A stretch of 64,000 nt of DNA from Bacteroidota bacterium. GTDB taxonomy: Bacteria > Bacteroidota > Bacteroidia > UBA4408. Below the pieces are notes generated by a model. That model was not told where the DNA came from. It made no database searches and was given only the letters and a program-made list of their open reading frames with translations. Made by a program: the position numbers and the translations under genes. The DNA is taken from the NCBI GenBank assembly GCA_963169745.1, contig CAUJCU010000002.1, forward strand, positions 496,001 to 560,000. Reading direction: 5' to 3'. Below are positions 45,498 through 55,489 of the stretch, in pieces; the stretch's first letter is position 1, and each line of letters starts with the position of its first letter.

Positions 45498-48400
45498 TTA
45501 TTTCATTAAGGTCACAGTTCCATGAAGCTGTTCATTTTCGCCCTTTAGATTTACTAAATCTACTATATAAAAATAAACTCCAGGTTCAGAATTTCCTCCA
45601 TCCCAGCCCTGTTTTGGATCTGTCCACTCATATACTTTTTTGCCCCAACGATTAAAGATTTGACCTGTAAAACTTTTTACGCTTAACCTATTTATCATAA
45701 ACTTATCGTTGCTGCCATCACCATTGGGTGTAAATATATTAGGAACTTCACCATCAACAACTATAGTTAAAGTATCAGAGGTAAAGCACTCGGAAGTGTT
45801 GTAGGCAGTTAATACAACTTGATAACTTCCCTGCACTTCAAATATATGGCTTGGCGACATAATAGAACTAGAATCACCATCACCAAAATTCCATTGATAT
45901 GTTAGTGCACCAGTGCTATTATTTGTAAAGGTAACATTAAGTGGGTATTGCCCTGACATTGGGCTTCCTTCAATTGAAGCCACAACCCCAAGTACCTGCG
46001 GTACAAAAACAGACTGAGTAGCGGTGCAGTTATTGGCATCAGTAACAGTAACAGAGTATGTTCCTGATAATAAATCGGAAATAGAATCGTTGGTTGAGGC
46101 TGTGGCATTATTCCATAAGTAGGTATAAGGTTGGTTGCCCCCAGTAACACTAGTTGCTACTGCAGTACCATTTTGCTCTCCACAGGTTTCGGCTTGAGCC
46201 AAAGCTAGATATCTAAGGTTTACCGTATCGATAACAGCCGAACCGGTAATAATTCCCGGACAGGCTCCTGTATCATTTAAGGTTACAATATTAAATGCTC
46301 CCGGAATGCTATCTTGGTAAACAAACGGAGAACTAATATTATTAACAGAAATGGTGTCGCCACCTACAGTGTATGTTAGGTTAAAAGGACCGGCTCCGTT
46401 CATTGTTAATGTAACAGGTGCGCTTGTTCCATTAGGACAAGAAGTGCCAGTACCGGTTTGTACTACACCACCTCCTGCAAATGAAACTGTAGGAGCCGGA
46501 ATAATAGTTACAACTGCCTGGCTCATTACACTTGAACATGGAGCCGGGGCAACAGCACTAAGCGTAAAATTGACACTTCCGTTTGTTATGTCAGCCGCAC
46601 TTGGTGTATATTGAGTAGAAACAGACGTTTGACTCGTAAAAGTACCCGAACCATTAGTAATCCATTGATAAGAACTTACTGTACCACTTGTTACGGCTGT
46701 TAAGTTAATATTAGAACCGGCACAAACCGAATTAGGGATTTGTATAGAAATAGTGGGTTGTACACTATAAGTAACCAATAATGAGTCTATGGCCGGAGGA
46801 CAATTTCCAGAAGAAGGTGTGGAAGTAAAATAAATAACTACACCACCATTAGTAACATCATCAGCACTTGGTGTATAAATGGTGCTTAATGCATTGGCGT
46901 TCCCAAATGATCCGGTACCATTGGTGGACCATGTCCCACTAGTACCTAAGCCGCCCACAATTCCATTTATAGTTATTGGAGCAGGGTTGCCATCACAAAA
47001 ATTTTGGTCAGCACCGGCATTGGCAAGTGCGCCTATTTCAACAGTTATAGGAACTTGATCAAAAACAGTAGGGCAAGCCGCTGTTCCGGTCATGGTGAGT
47101 GTTAAATTTACAAATGGAACACCTGCGTCATTCAAGCCCGGGTTGTAATAAGTTGTATCGTTATTGGGACTTGTAAAAGTACCTGAACCGCCCGACCATG
47201 TAACACTGCCACTATTTGGACCGGTAGCAAGCCCCTGAATCAACACTCCGGCTCCTGTGCATGTACTAATTGGGGGGCCCGCTTCAATAAGTTGTTGTGC
47301 TATTGTCACTGTTGATGTATCTACAGTTGTTGGGCAGCCAAAACCTGATATAGTGTTTGTAATAGTATAGGTTCCGGGAGCACTGTTAGCAACATCTATT
47401 TCACCTGTGTTTGCATTGTTAAACACTAATCCGGCAGGGCTACTGGTAAATAAACCGGCACTTGCTCCTTGTGTAAAAACCGGAGCAGGTACAATACCAC
47501 CCTGACAATAGACAGCAGAAGAATAAGAATGATTAGGATCTGGGGCATTTGTTATGGTAATTTGCACTGGAAGTGTGTCTATACATCCTCCAGGATTTGA
47601 CCCAACTCTAATAATAGTGTAAGTCCCCGGTGTGCTAGCTGTTAAATCTATTTCTCCGGTAGTGTTATTTGCAAACACCAAACCTGTTGGGGATGCACTA
47701 AAATCACCTACTGAACCGACACCTAAAGTTGGAATAGCATTAGTACTGCCTGCACAAAAAGTTGCAGAAGGGTACACAAAAGATAAATCGGGTGTAGGAG
47801 CTGCATTAACATTTACAGTATCATGATAAGTAAAACCACTGCATAAGTCACTTATTGAGGCTACATAACTAGTAGGTACGGTTGGTGAAACTGTAATATT
47901 AGAACCTGTTCCTATATTACCTCCCCCGGCTACACTCCAAGTAATGGTTCCCGAAGCACCTAAGGTTACCGGTGAAAAAGGAATATTGGTAATAAAATAG
48001 TTATTAGGGTCGTTAGGATCTGGGTCAAAACGTGTTCCTTCATTGTTGGCAGACCACTGTACACCTGCATTTCTTCCGGCATTCACAAAGGCAATAGTTC
48101 CATCAATATTTTGGATGCCGTGTATGGCTTGGCCAGAATTCCAGGTACTGCAAATAGGCTTACTGATAATATGAGATTCAATTTTGTTGCTTCCTTCAAA
48201 TAATTGAATTTGTGATGAAAACTGCATTTGCAAGCAGCTGTACATAGGAACATTACAATATTCTACCACAAAAATCCTATTAGGGGCTGTGCCTGTAGTA
48301 GCATAACGAATAACCCCCCCATTTACTGGTTGAATATCTTGCCAAGGAGCCATAATAGCATTCCAAGTATTGGTAGGGCCACCGGGAATTGGCCCTGTAA

Positions 48401-48743
48401 TAGACCAAGGCGAACCGCCACCCGGATTACCACCAGTACCACCAATAGTAAATGTAATGTAATTATTAGTAGATACTAAACATTGGCTATAAGTATTTCC
48501 AAAGTAGGTAAAGTTAAATCCTAAATTGATAGCAGTAGAATCAAATTGATCATCATTCAGTGTTTGACCTGGGTATGAGGAAAGAATTATCGGGTTTTGG
48601 TTTCCAATTGATGCGTGTAAATTAGCCGTACCCGGCAAGCAAATTGCAGTATCCAGACCAGCATTAATAATCCCCTGAGCATTTACAAAATTACCTATAC
48701 CAAGGGAAAAACCGAGACACAAAAAAGTTATTAGTTTCTTCAT
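45498..48743 (-). CDS. PKD-domain surface protein with T9SS type B (gliding-associated) C-terminal domain
   Basis: A 1081-residue secreted protein. The start is set at ATG 48743, giving the signal peptide KKLITFLCLGFSLGIGNFVNAQ; a longer frame adds 28 residues without support and would begin upstream of the -7 box. The N-terminal region (about 40-260, PGQTLNDDQFDSTAINLGFNFTYFG) resembles nidogen-like/choice-of-anchor domains. It is followed by internal repeats: two units ending GEID(L/V)..(S/A).PGTYTI, three Ig-like units with STxYTPSAxDxTNG, an SprB-like repeat (LSGTYSVTVTDANNC), and a PKD domain (PLNVTFTNNSTGALTYQWNFGDGDSS). The end VPNIFTPNGDGSNDKFMI ... FNRWGKKVYEW is the T9SS type B domain. 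Such proteins are exported to the surface or gliding track. Confidence 0.93.
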   Translation of the reverse strand: MKKLITFLCLGFSLGIGNFVNAQGIINAGLDTAICLPGTANLHASIGNQNPIILSSYPGQTLNDDQFDSTAINLGFNFTYFGNTYSQCLVSTNNYITFTIGGTGGNPGGGSPWSITGPIPGGPTNTWNAIMAPWQDIQPVNGGVIRYATTGTAPNRIFVVEYCNVPMYSCLQMQFSSQIQLFEGSNKIESHIISKPICSTWNSGQAIHGIQNIDGTIAFVNAGRNAGVQWSANNEGTRFDPDPNDPNNYFITNIPFSPVTLGASGTITWSVAGGGNIGTGSNITVSPTVPTSYVASISDLCSGFTYHDTVNVNAAPTPDLSFVYPSATFCAGSTNAIPTLGVGSVGDFSASPTGLVFANNTTGEIDLTASTPGTYTIIRVGSNPGGCIDTLPVQITITNAPDPNHSYSSAVYCQGGIVPAPVFTQGASAGLFTSSPAGLVFNNANTGEIDVANSAPGTYTITNTISGFGCPTTVDTSTVTIAQQLIEAGPPISTCTGAGVLIQGLATGPNSGSVTWSGGSGTFTSPNNDTTYYNPGLNDAGVPFVNLTLTMTGTAACPTVFDQVPITVEIGALANAGADQNFCDGNPAPITINGIVGGLGTSGTWSTNGTGSFGNANALSTIYTPSADDVTNGGVVIYFTSTPSSGNCPPAIDSLLVTYSVQPTISIQIPNSVCAGSNINLTAVTSGTVSSYQWITNGSGTFTSQTSVSTQYTPSAADITNGSVNFTLSAVAPAPCSSVMSQAVVTIIPAPTVSFAGGGVVQTGTGTSCPNGTSAPVTLTMNGAGPFNLTYTVGGDTISVNNISSPFVYQDSIPGAFNIVTLNDTGACPGIITGSAVIDTVNLRYLALAQAETCGEQNGTAVATSVTGGNQPYTYLWNNATASTNDSISDLLSGTYSVTVTDANNCTATQSVFVPQVLGVVASIEGSPMSGQYPLNVTFTNNSTGALTYQWNFGDGDSSSIMSPSHIFEVQGSYQVVLTAYNTSECFTSDTLTIVVDGEVPNIFTPNGDGSNDKFMINRLSVKSFTGQIFNRWGKKVYEWTDPKQGWDGGNSEPGVYFYIVDLVNLKGENEQLHGTVTLMK

Positions 48744-48772
48744 TTTTATGTAAAAATCATTGTTTAAGGGTT

Positions 48773-48801
48773 CAAAAGTAAAAAAAAAATAATACCTCCA
48801 A
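48773..48801 (-). promoter_or_regulatory. Promoter of the PKD/T9SS type B gene
   Basis: On the minus strand TTG (48799-48801), 18 bases, then TACTTTTG (48773-48780, perfect -7). The -7 box lies 30 bases upstream of ATG 48743, which supports that start over the longer frame. Confidence 0.6.
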
Positions 48802-48983
48802 TAAAATAGTTGCTTATTCCTTGGCAAATGTTAATTTATTTATTCTTATTTTCCTTGTGATTTCGTGATAATTTATTTCCGTAATGGTATAAAAATTGTA
48901 TTATTTTTTTGTTTTCCTGAATTATACTTTTAATATTGCGTGATTATATGACGTTGTAAATACTGTAAAAAGCACATCAAACG

Positions 48984-49775
48984 ATGAAAAAAATACTATT
49001 TATACTAGCTTTGTTAGTTCATGTTTCTTTACTTAAAGCAGGTGAAATTACATTAGAAGGAAATTTTATGAATAAGAATATTTTTGTTACAAACCCTTAC
49101 GCATCAAGCAATAATGTAGGTTATTGTGTAACTGAAGTATTTGTAAACGGAAAGCTAACTACTGATGAAATTCAACAAAGTTCATTTGAAATTGATTTAA
49201 TTTCACTGCAACTTGTAGTAGGTCAAAAAGTGGTAATAAAAATAAAGTACCGCGATGGATGTAAACCCAAAATTGTTAATCCTGAAGATTTAAAACCTAG
49301 AGCTACATTTGAAATAGTACCTGGAAGCATGAAAGTAAATAAAGATGGAAGTTTTGTATGGACAACTAAAGGAGAAACCGGAAAACTTGATTTTATTGTA
49401 GAGCAGTACCGCTGGAATAAATGGGTTACTGTTGCCAAAACCGAAGGGAAAGGAACTGCAGATCAACATTTTTACACAGTGAAATATGATCCTTTTAGTG
49501 GTGAAAACAGAATTCGAGTTAAACAAGTTGATGTAACAGGTTCAAAAGTATCTGAACCTATAAAATATCGTTCTATGAGCCCCGTAATAACATTTACACA
49601 GGGGAAAGATCAAAATATTGTATTTAGTTCCGACACCAAGTGGGAGGTGTACGATATGTTCGGTAACATTGCCAAACAAGGAAGGGGGAATGAAATTGAT
49701 GTAAGCGATTTGAAAAAAGGGAGCTATCAAATGAATTACGACAATAAATCAGGTGATAAGTTTTCAAAAAAATAA
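48984..49775 (+). CDS. Small secreted protein with degenerate T9SS-like C-terminus
   Basis: A 263-residue exported protein (signal peptide ILFILALLVHVSLLKA) with two beta-sandwich-like regions: residues 20-105 (GNFMNKNIFVTNPYASSNNVGYCVTEVFVNG, with a Cys pair) and 108-190. The last 65 residues (SDTKWEVYDMFGNIAKQGRGNEIDVSDLKKGSYQMNYDN) follow the T9SS type A pattern, but the final KxxK-type strand is short. I do not know its function. Divergent from the PKD gene, with a terminator after it. Confidence 0.7.
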   Translation: MKKILFILALLVHVSLLKAGEITLEGNFMNKNIFVTNPYASSNNVGYCVTEVFVNGKLTTDEIQQSSFEIDLISLQLVVGQKVVIKIKYRDGCKPKIVNPEDLKPRATFEIVPGSMKVNKDGSFVWTTKGETGKLDFIVEQYRWNKWVTVAKTEGKGTADQHFYTVKYDPFSGENRIRVKQVDVTGSKVSEPIKYRSMSPVITFTQGKDQNIVFSSDTKWEVYDMFGNIAKQGRGNEIDVSDLKKGSYQMNYDNKSGDKFSKK

Positions 49776-49789
49776 CCCTCTCTTTATAA

Positions 49790-49828
49790 CAAAAACAGGC
49801 CTTAGTTTTTTCTGAGGTCTTTTTATTT
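49790..49828 (+). terminator. Terminator after the small secreted protein gene
   Basis: The stem AGGCCTTAG/CTGAGGTCT (with G-U pairs) around a T-rich loop, preceded by an A-run and followed by TTTTATTTTT. It ends ten bases before the GTG start of the next gene. Confidence 0.7.
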
Positions 49829-49837
49829 TTAAACAAA

Positions 49838-50239
49838 GTGAATAAAATTGAACATATAGGGATTGCTGTAAAAGATATTGACCGTGCAAATAGTTTATAC
49901 AGCCAACTATTAGGAGAAGACCCCTATAAAACTGAAACAGTTATCAGCGAAAAAGTTATAACCTCTTTTTTTAAAAGTGGTCCCAACAAGATTGAACTAT
50001 TGGCTGCAACAGAAGTTGACAGTACCATTGCAAAATATATTGAAAAAAAAGGTGAAGGCATACATCATATTGCCTTTGCTGTAGATGATATTGTTGCTGA
50101 AATGAACCGTCTAAGAAAAAATGGATTTCAGCTACTTTCTGAACATCCTAAAAAAGGGGCTGATAATAAATTGGTGTGTTTTATTCATCCAAAATCAGCT
50201 CATGGTGTGCTCGTTGAACTGTGCCAAGAAATTAAATAA
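49838..50239 (+). CDS. mce: Methylmalonyl-CoA epimerase
   Basis: A 133-residue enzyme of the vicinal-oxygen-chelate fold that interconverts R- and S-methylmalonyl-CoA in propionate metabolism. The metal ligands H6 (IEHIGIAV), H76/H77 (GIHHIAFAV) and E127 (VLVELCQ) are in place, and the length is normal. The start codon is GTG 49838; there is no upstream ATG. It is followed after 15 bases by the GT9 glycosyltransferase. No mutase subunit gene is present in this window. Confidence 0.92.
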   Translation: MNKIEHIGIAVKDIDRANSLYSQLLGEDPYKTETVISEKVITSFFKSGPNKIELLAATEVDSTIAKYIEKKGEGIHHIAFAVDDIVAEMNRLRKNGFQLLSEHPKKGADNKLVCFIHPKSAHGVLVELCQEIK

Positions 50240-50254
50240 GAGTTTTGTGCCATT

Positions 50255-51244
50255 ATGCCCAAGCTGTTAGTAATCCGTTTTAGTTCTATTGGTGATATTG
50301 TTCTTACATCGCCTATAATTAGATGCGTGCAGCAACAAATACCAGATGCTGAAATCCATTTCCTCACCAAAAAAGCTTTTGCTCCTATTGTAGCGCATAA
50401 TACACACATCAGTAAGGTTTACAGTATCCAAAAAAGCATTCATGAAGTAGCCCCATTGTTGCAACAAGAAAAGTATGATTTTCTAATTGACTTACATCAT
50501 AACATACGCTCCAAACAAATTATTTGGACTTTACACAAACCGGCCAAAAGCTTTCCAAAACTAAATTTTAAAAAATGGTTGTTGGTTAAATTTAAAATAA
50601 ATAAAATGCCTCTTCAACATATAGTAGAACGTTATTTTAAGCCTATTGAAACACTTTCTGTAAAAAATGATTTTAAAGGACTTGATTTCTTTATCCCATC
50701 TCAAGATGAAGTTTTGTTAAACACCTTGCCTTTTGATCATACAAAGGGATATATTGCATTTGTGATTGGAGCACAACACTTTACTAAGCGGATGCCGAAT
50801 CATAAAATTATTGAATTGTGCCAGCAAATATCGTTTCCGGTTGTTCTTATTGGGGGGAAAGAAGACATCTCCAATGCTGCAGCTATAAAAAAAGAGGCCG
50901 GGAAGCATGTTTTTAATGCCTGTGGATTATTTAACCTTTTTCAATCGGCCTCTATCGTGCGGCAAGCTCGCTTAGTGATCAGTAACGACACAGGAATGAT
51001 GCATATAGCGTCTGCCTTTAACAAGAAAATTATTTCGGTATGGGGCAATACTGTTCCGGAGTTTGGAATGACCCCCTATATGCCGCAAAATGAGCAAAAC
51101 AGCTATGTTGCCGAAGTAAAAGGATTGTATTGCAGACCCTGTTCTAAAATTGGGAAGAACAAATGTCCTGAAGGGCACTTCAGATGTATGAATGAAATTA
51201 GTATTCCTGAAATTTTAGCTCAAATAACAAGATTCTGTTCCTGA
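50255..51244 (+). CDS. Glycosyltransferase family 9 (heptosyltransferase-like)
   Basis: A 329-residue GT-B glycosyltransferase of the WaaC/WaaF/RfaQ type. The start [20 protein letters not shown] is the family's N-terminal motif, and the C-terminal donor site shows [22 protein letters not shown] and [12 protein letters not shown]; the [20 protein letters not shown] cysteine cluster near the end is typical of Bacteroidota members. It acts in the cytoplasm on LPS core, but the sugar is not known. Probably co-transcribed with mce. Confidence 0.88.
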   Translation: MPKLLVIRFSSIGDIVLTSPIIRCVQQQIPDAEIHFLTKKAFAPIVAHNTHISKVYSIQKSIHEVAPLLQQEKYDFLIDLHHNIRSKQIIWTLHKPAKSFPKLNFKKWLLVKFKINKMPLQHIVERYFKPIETLSVKNDFKGLDFFIPSQDEVLLNTLPFDHTKGYIAFVIGAQHFTKRMPNHKIIELCQQISFPVVLIGGKEDISNAAAIKKEAGKHVFNACGLFNLFQSASIVRQARLVISNDTGMMHIASAFNKKIISVWGNTVPEFGMTPYMPQNEQNSYVAEVKGLYCRPCSKIGKNKCPEGHFRCMNEISIPEILAQITRFCS

Positions 51245-51251
51245 ATTAGTG

Positions 51252-51259
51252 TACCTTTG
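51252..51259 (+). promoter_or_regulatory. -7 box of ruvB
   Basis: TACCTTTG is a perfect match. The ruvB ATG (51276) lies 17 bases downstream; a longer reading frame starting at GTG 51249 would begin upstream of the -7 box and is rejected. Confidence 0.55.
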
Positions 51260-51275
51260 TACACTATTTGAGTCT

Positions 51276-52301
51276 ATGAACGAGAATTTAAATCCATCAT
51301 CAGATAAGCTAAGTCATACGGAGCGCGAAATAGAAAAAGTGCTTCGACCGGTAGAGTTCGAAGATTTTATGGGGCAGCAAAATGTAGTTGATAATCTTAG
51401 AATATTTGTAGAGGCTGCCAAACAAAGAAGTGAAGCCTTAGACCATGTTTTGCTACACGGACCTCCGGGATTAGGGAAAACTACATTGGCCAATATTATT
51501 GCTTATGATATGGGTGTTAACATTAAAACAACATCGGGTCCTGTGTTAGATAAGCCGGGTGATTTGGCCGGTTTACTAACTAACTTAGATGCTAATGATG
51601 TTTTATTTATTGATGAAATACATCGGCTTAGTCCGGTAGTTGAAGAGTATCTATACAGTGCTATGGAAGATTACCGAATTGATATTATGATTGACACGGG
51701 TCCTAATGCACGATCGGTTCAAATCAACCTGAATCCTTTTACTTTAGTTGGTGCAACCACACGCTCCGGACTGCTAACCTCTCCATTAAGAGCTCGCTTT
51801 GGGATAAACGCCCGTTTACAGTATTATGATGCAAAACTGCTAACTCAAATAGTTGAACGCTCGGCCACCATATTAAAAGTTCCTATCAATGAAGTGGCGG
51901 CATTTGAAATTGCCCGAAGAAGTCGCGGCACTCCACGTATAGCCAATGCCTTATTAAGAAGAACTCGTGATTTTGCCCAAATAAAGGGAAATGGCAGCAT
52001 TGATGTAGCTATTGCCCAATATGCACTAAATGCTTTAAACGTAGATAAGAACGGCCTTGATGAAATGGATATCAAAATATTGAGTACCATTATAGATAAG
52101 TTTAAGGGGGGGCCGGTAGGTTTAACTACAATATCAACAGCGGTAGGCGAGGAAGCAGAAACTATTGAAGAGGTATATGAACCTTTTTTAATTCAAGAGG
52201 GTTATTTGAGCCGTACTCCACGGGGAAGAGAGACAACCGAGTTGGCTTACCGTCATTTGGGTAAACTCAATGCTAAAGATAAAGGAACTCTTTTTGAATA
52301 A
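51276..52301 (+). CDS. ruvB: Holliday junction ATP-dependent DNA helicase RuvB
   Basis: A 341-residue AAA+ motor of the RuvAB branch-migration complex. Visible are the Walker A motif [12 protein letters not shown] (about residue 60-70), Walker [10 protein letters not shown], sensor motif [18 protein letters not shown], and the C-terminal winged-helix domain with [33 protein letters not shown]. Its end is one base from the convergent korB stop. Confidence 0.96.
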   Translation: MNENLNPSSDKLSHTEREIEKVLRPVEFEDFMGQQNVVDNLRIFVEAAKQRSEALDHVLLHGPPGLGKTTLANIIAYDMGVNIKTTSGPVLDKPGDLAGLLTNLDANDVLFIDEIHRLSPVVEEYLYSAMEDYRIDIMIDTGPNARSVQINLNPFTLVGATTRSGLLTSPLRARFGINARLQYYDAKLLTQIVERSATILKVPINEVAAFEIARRSRGTPRIANALLRRTRDFAQIKGNGSIDVAIAQYALNALNVDKNGLDEMDIKILSTIIDKFKGGPVGLTTISTAVGEEAETIEEVYEPFLIQEGYLSRTPRGRETTELAYRHLGKLNAKDKGTLFE

Positions 52302-52302
52302 T

Positions 52303-53322
52303 TTATTTTATTTCATAAACGCTTTTTCCACGAAGCAGTGCATCTAAATTACCTTTTCCAAACTTATTTGTAACTTCCTCTACTTGCTCAATCATGAGAT
52401 CTTCATAGCAGGGTCTGTTCTCAGAATAAAATACTCCAAAAGGGCGCGGTAAACTGTCGTCTGATGGATTATCAAACATACGAACCAATATATTAGCCTT
52501 GTTTCGGTCTTGCTCATCATGTATCCACAAGTCATTAGTTGACGTGTTTTCAAGATCCACTACACGTGGTGTAGTGCCCTCTAAAACAATTCCTTTATTA
52601 TTACTTTCGCCAAATATCAAAGGTTCACCATGAGTAACAAAAAGTGTATTGCCTTTTTTGGTGGTCTTTTCTGTAAACACTTCAAATGCTCCATCGTTAA
52701 ACACATTACAGTTTTGATATATTTCAAGCACAGCAGCCCCTTGGTGTTCGTGTGTGCGTTTCAGCATTTGGCGCAAATGCAATGGATCTCTGTCCATGCT
52801 TCGAGCCACAAAAGAGGCATCGGCACCTAGGCACAAAGCAGCCGGATTAAAGGCATGATCAAGTGCACCGTAAGGGCTTGATTTGGTTACTTGTCCGGTT
52901 TGTGTGGTGGGTGAGTATTGTCCCTTTGTTAAGCCATAAATTTCGTTGTTAAATAAAAGAATATTCACATTAAAATTTCTGCGCAGGAGGTGAATAAAAT
53001 GATTTCCTCCAATGGAAAGTGAGTCACCGTCTCCAGTAATTATCCAAACACTCAAGTCATTTCTAACCGATTTTAAACCCGAAGCAATAGCTGTAGCACG
53101 CCCGTGGATACTATGCATACCATAGGTTTCCATATAGTAAGGAAAACGGGAAGAGCAACCTATTCCGGAAATAAACACAATATCTTCTCGTTTAAGGCCT
53201 AACTCTGGCAAAACTGTTTGAACTTGTTTTAATATGGAGTAGTCTCCGCATCCCGGGCACCAGCGCACCTCTTGGTCGGTAATTAAATCTTTAGCTGTAA
53301 AATTATTTATATCTGTACTCAT
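52303..53322 (-). CDS. korB: 2-oxoacid:ferredoxin oxidoreductase, beta subunit
   Basis: A 339-residue subunit that binds thiamine diphosphate and a [4Fe-4S] cluster. It has WCPGCGDYSIL (C22, C25) and the TPP motif GDGDSLSIGGNHFIHLLRRN...LFNNEIYGLTKGQYSPTT. With the alpha subunit it oxidises a 2-oxoacid, probably 2-oxoglutarate, to the acyl-CoA with ferredoxin reduction. It is the second gene of the korA-korB operon, 26 bases after korA. Confidence 0.92.
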   Translation of the reverse strand: MSTDINNFTAKDLITDQEVRWCPGCGDYSILKQVQTVLPELGLKREDIVFISGIGCSSRFPYYMETYGMHSIHGRATAIASGLKSVRNDLSVWIITGDGDSLSIGGNHFIHLLRRNFNVNILLFNNEIYGLTKGQYSPTTQTGQVTKSSPYGALDHAFNPAALCLGADASFVARSMDRDPLHLRQMLKRTHEHQGAAVLEIYQNCNVFNDGAFEVFTEKTTKKGNTLFVTHGEPLIFGESNNKGIVLEGTTPRVVDLENTSTNDLWIHDEQDRNKANILVRMFDNPSDDSLPRPFGVFYSENRPCYEDLMIEQVEEVTNKFGKGNLDALLRGKSVYEIK

Positions 53323-53348
53323 AATAATGTTCTCTATTGGTGGTCTGG

Positions 53349-55220
53349 TTAATTACAGACTAAATTTTCACTATGTTTTTTTAAAATTGCATATACGGCA
53401 TTTTTAATGTCGGTCGTATAAAAAGGTAAACCTTGAATTTTAGTAAGGCTTTGGGCATCTATTAAAAATTTGTCACGAATAATTTTTACTAGTTGTCCGT
53501 TATTCAGTTCAGGTATAAGAATGTATTTGTGTTTTCTTAAAAGGCTTTCCAAATTTTTTGGGAAGGGGTTCAAATAGGTTAAGTGTGCATGAGCCACGCT
53601 TAGACCTTCGGCCAGCAATTCTGAAACGGCATTTCTAAGGGCTCCGTATGTGCCCCCCCATCCCAACAATAGCACATCAGCGTTTTCAGCACCTTGGTCA
53701 ATTGTTTGTAAAGGAATGTAAGAAGCTATTCCCGCAATTTTTGCTGCTCGTGTTTTAACCATTTTTTCATGATTATCGGGGTCATATGAAATGTTTCCGG
53801 TAATATCTTCTTTTTCTATCCCTCCTATTCGGTGTTCTAATCCGGCAACTCCAGGAACAGCCCAAGGTCGTGCCAGTTTCTCATCTCTGAGGTATGGCAT
53901 AAATTTATCGCCTTGATTTTTTTCTTTAGCAAAGCTTACAGGAATCGCTTTTAAATCGTTAGCCAAAGGGAAACGCCATGGTTCTGCACCGTTAGCAATA
54001 TAGCCATCACTTAAAAACATAACCGGAGTCATAAACTCAAGGGCCAAACGGCAAGCTTCAAAAACCATATCAAAACAGTTGCTCGGAGTTTTGGCAGCCA
54101 CTACCGCTACGGGAGCTTCTCCGTTTCTTCCGTAAACAGCCTGAAGCAAATCGGCTTGTTCTGTTTTTGTTGGGAGCCCTGTAGAAGGCCCTCCTCTTTG
54201 CACGTTTACTATAACCAAAGGTAATTCCAGCATAAGAGCCAAACCAATTGCTTCTGTTTTTAAAGCAATTCCCGGCCCTGAAGAGCCTGTTACTCCTAAG
54301 GCTCCACCAAAAGAAGCCCCTATAGCCGCACAAACAGCAGCTATTTCATCTTCGGCCTGATAGGTTTTTACTCCAAAATTCTTGAATTTACTCAACTCAT
54401 GTAAAATATCGGAAGCTGGTGTAATAGGATAGGTTCCATAAAACAAATTTAGTCCAGATTTTTCAGCAGCAGCAATTAAACCCAAAGCAGTTGCCTGGTT
54501 TCCCATAATACCCCGGTACATTCCTTTAGGCATAGGAGCCGGTTTTACTTCATATCTTGTTCCAACTGCCTCACTCGTTTCTCCGAAATTAAATCCGGCA
54601 TGTAAAACTTTTAAATTGGCTTCTATGATATCCGGACGCTTTTTAAATTTCTCCTCTATAAATTTAATTGTATTATCTAAATTGCGATTGTACATCCAAT
54701 AAATAAAACCAAGTACAAACATATTTTTGGAGCGTTCGGCTTCTTTGGTTCCTAAGCCGCTATCTTGCAAAGCACTTTTAGTGTGTTTGGTAACATCAAT
54801 TTCATATACTTTAAACCCTTCAAGAGAACCATTTTTTAGAGGGTTAACACCCTCAGGATATTTGGCCAATTTTAAATTTTTAGGGTCAAACCCATCTGTA
54901 TTGGCAACAATAATTCCCCCTTTTTTTAGGTTCTTTAAGTTTACTTTAAGTGCGGCAGCATTCATAACTACCAGAACATCCAGTTCATCGCCCGGAGTAT
55001 TCATTTTTGCACTTCCAAAATGGAGCTGAAATCCTGAAACTCCGGCAACCGTACCTTGTGGGGCACGAATTTCGGCTGGAAAATTAGGGAAAGTACTGAT
55101 ATCGTTACCAAAAAGAGCAGTGGTGTCTGTAAATTGTGCACCTGTTAATTGTATTCCGTCACCGGAGTCACCGGCAAACATGATAGTTACATCTTCTTTT
55201 ACCTCTGTTGAAAAATTCAT
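53349..55220 (-). CDS. korA: 2-oxoacid:ferredoxin oxidoreductase, fused gamma-alpha subunit
   Basis: A 623-residue subunit combining the gamma domain (1-200, VTIMFAGDSGDGIQLTGAQF) and the alpha domain (about 210-623, GNQATALGLIAAAEKSGLNLFYGTYPITPASDILHEL, GITGSSGPGIALKTEAIGLALM-type core). Together with KorB it is the 2-oxoglutarate ferredoxin oxidoreductase type of Bacteroidota, which have no 2-oxoglutarate dehydrogenase in many lineages. The substrate assignment rests on the gamma-alpha fusion and operon order. A leftward TATCTTTG -7 box lies 26 bases upstream. Confidence 0.92.
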   Translation of the reverse strand: MNFSTEVKEDVTIMFAGDSGDGIQLTGAQFTDTTALFGNDISTFPNFPAEIRAPQGTVAGVSGFQLHFGSAKMNTPGDELDVLVVMNAAALKVNLKNLKKGGIIVANTDGFDPKNLKLAKYPEGVNPLKNGSLEGFKVYEIDVTKHTKSALQDSGLGTKEAERSKNMFVLGFIYWMYNRNLDNTIKFIEEKFKKRPDIIEANLKVLHAGFNFGETSEAVGTRYEVKPAPMPKGMYRGIMGNQATALGLIAAAEKSGLNLFYGTYPITPASDILHELSKFKNFGVKTYQAEDEIAAVCAAIGASFGGALGVTGSSGPGIALKTEAIGLALMLELPLVIVNVQRGGPSTGLPTKTEQADLLQAVYGRNGEAPVAVVAAKTPSNCFDMVFEACRLALEFMTPVMFLSDGYIANGAEPWRFPLANDLKAIPVSFAKEKNQGDKFMPYLRDEKLARPWAVPGVAGLEHRIGGIEKEDITGNISYDPDNHEKMVKTRAAKIAGIASYIPLQTIDQGAENADVLLLGWGGTYGALRNAVSELLAEGLSVAHAHLTYLNPFPKNLESLLRKHKYILIPELNNGQLVKIIRDKFLIDAQSLTKIQGLPFYTTDIKNAVYAILKKHSENLVCN

Positions 55221-55245
55221 TAAATATTAAATTTTGAATTGATTA

Positions 55246-55253
55246 CAAAGATA
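55246..55253 (-). promoter_or_regulatory. -7 box of the korAB operon
   Basis: On the minus strand this reads TATCTTTG, a perfect TAnnTTTG, 26 bases upstream of korA. A TTTG at 55278-55281 would give a 24-base spacer, a little long. Confidence 0.55.
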
Positions 55254-55434
55254 CTGATTATAAGCACTAATAAGCTACAAAGAGATAAGAATTTTCATTA
55301 TTTATTTTGGTTTTAAATTGTTTTATTTTTGGCGTTCCGGTTTTATTAAAAACACGTTGAAACAGCTATTATATAAGGTTCTTGAAGTATATACCTAAAT
55401 GTACTCAAAGTCGTAATAGAACTATTAACCATTT

Positions 55435-55468
55435 TTTGCTTTTGAATTATTTATTTAAGCTACTTTTG
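55435..55468 (+). promoter_or_regulatory. Promoter of sppA
   Basis: TTTG (55435-55438), 22 bases and perfect TACTTTTG (55461-55468), 22 bases before the ATG. The leader is about 16 bases. Confidence 0.6.
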
Positions 55469-55489
55469 TTTTCTTTCAATCTATCTTAA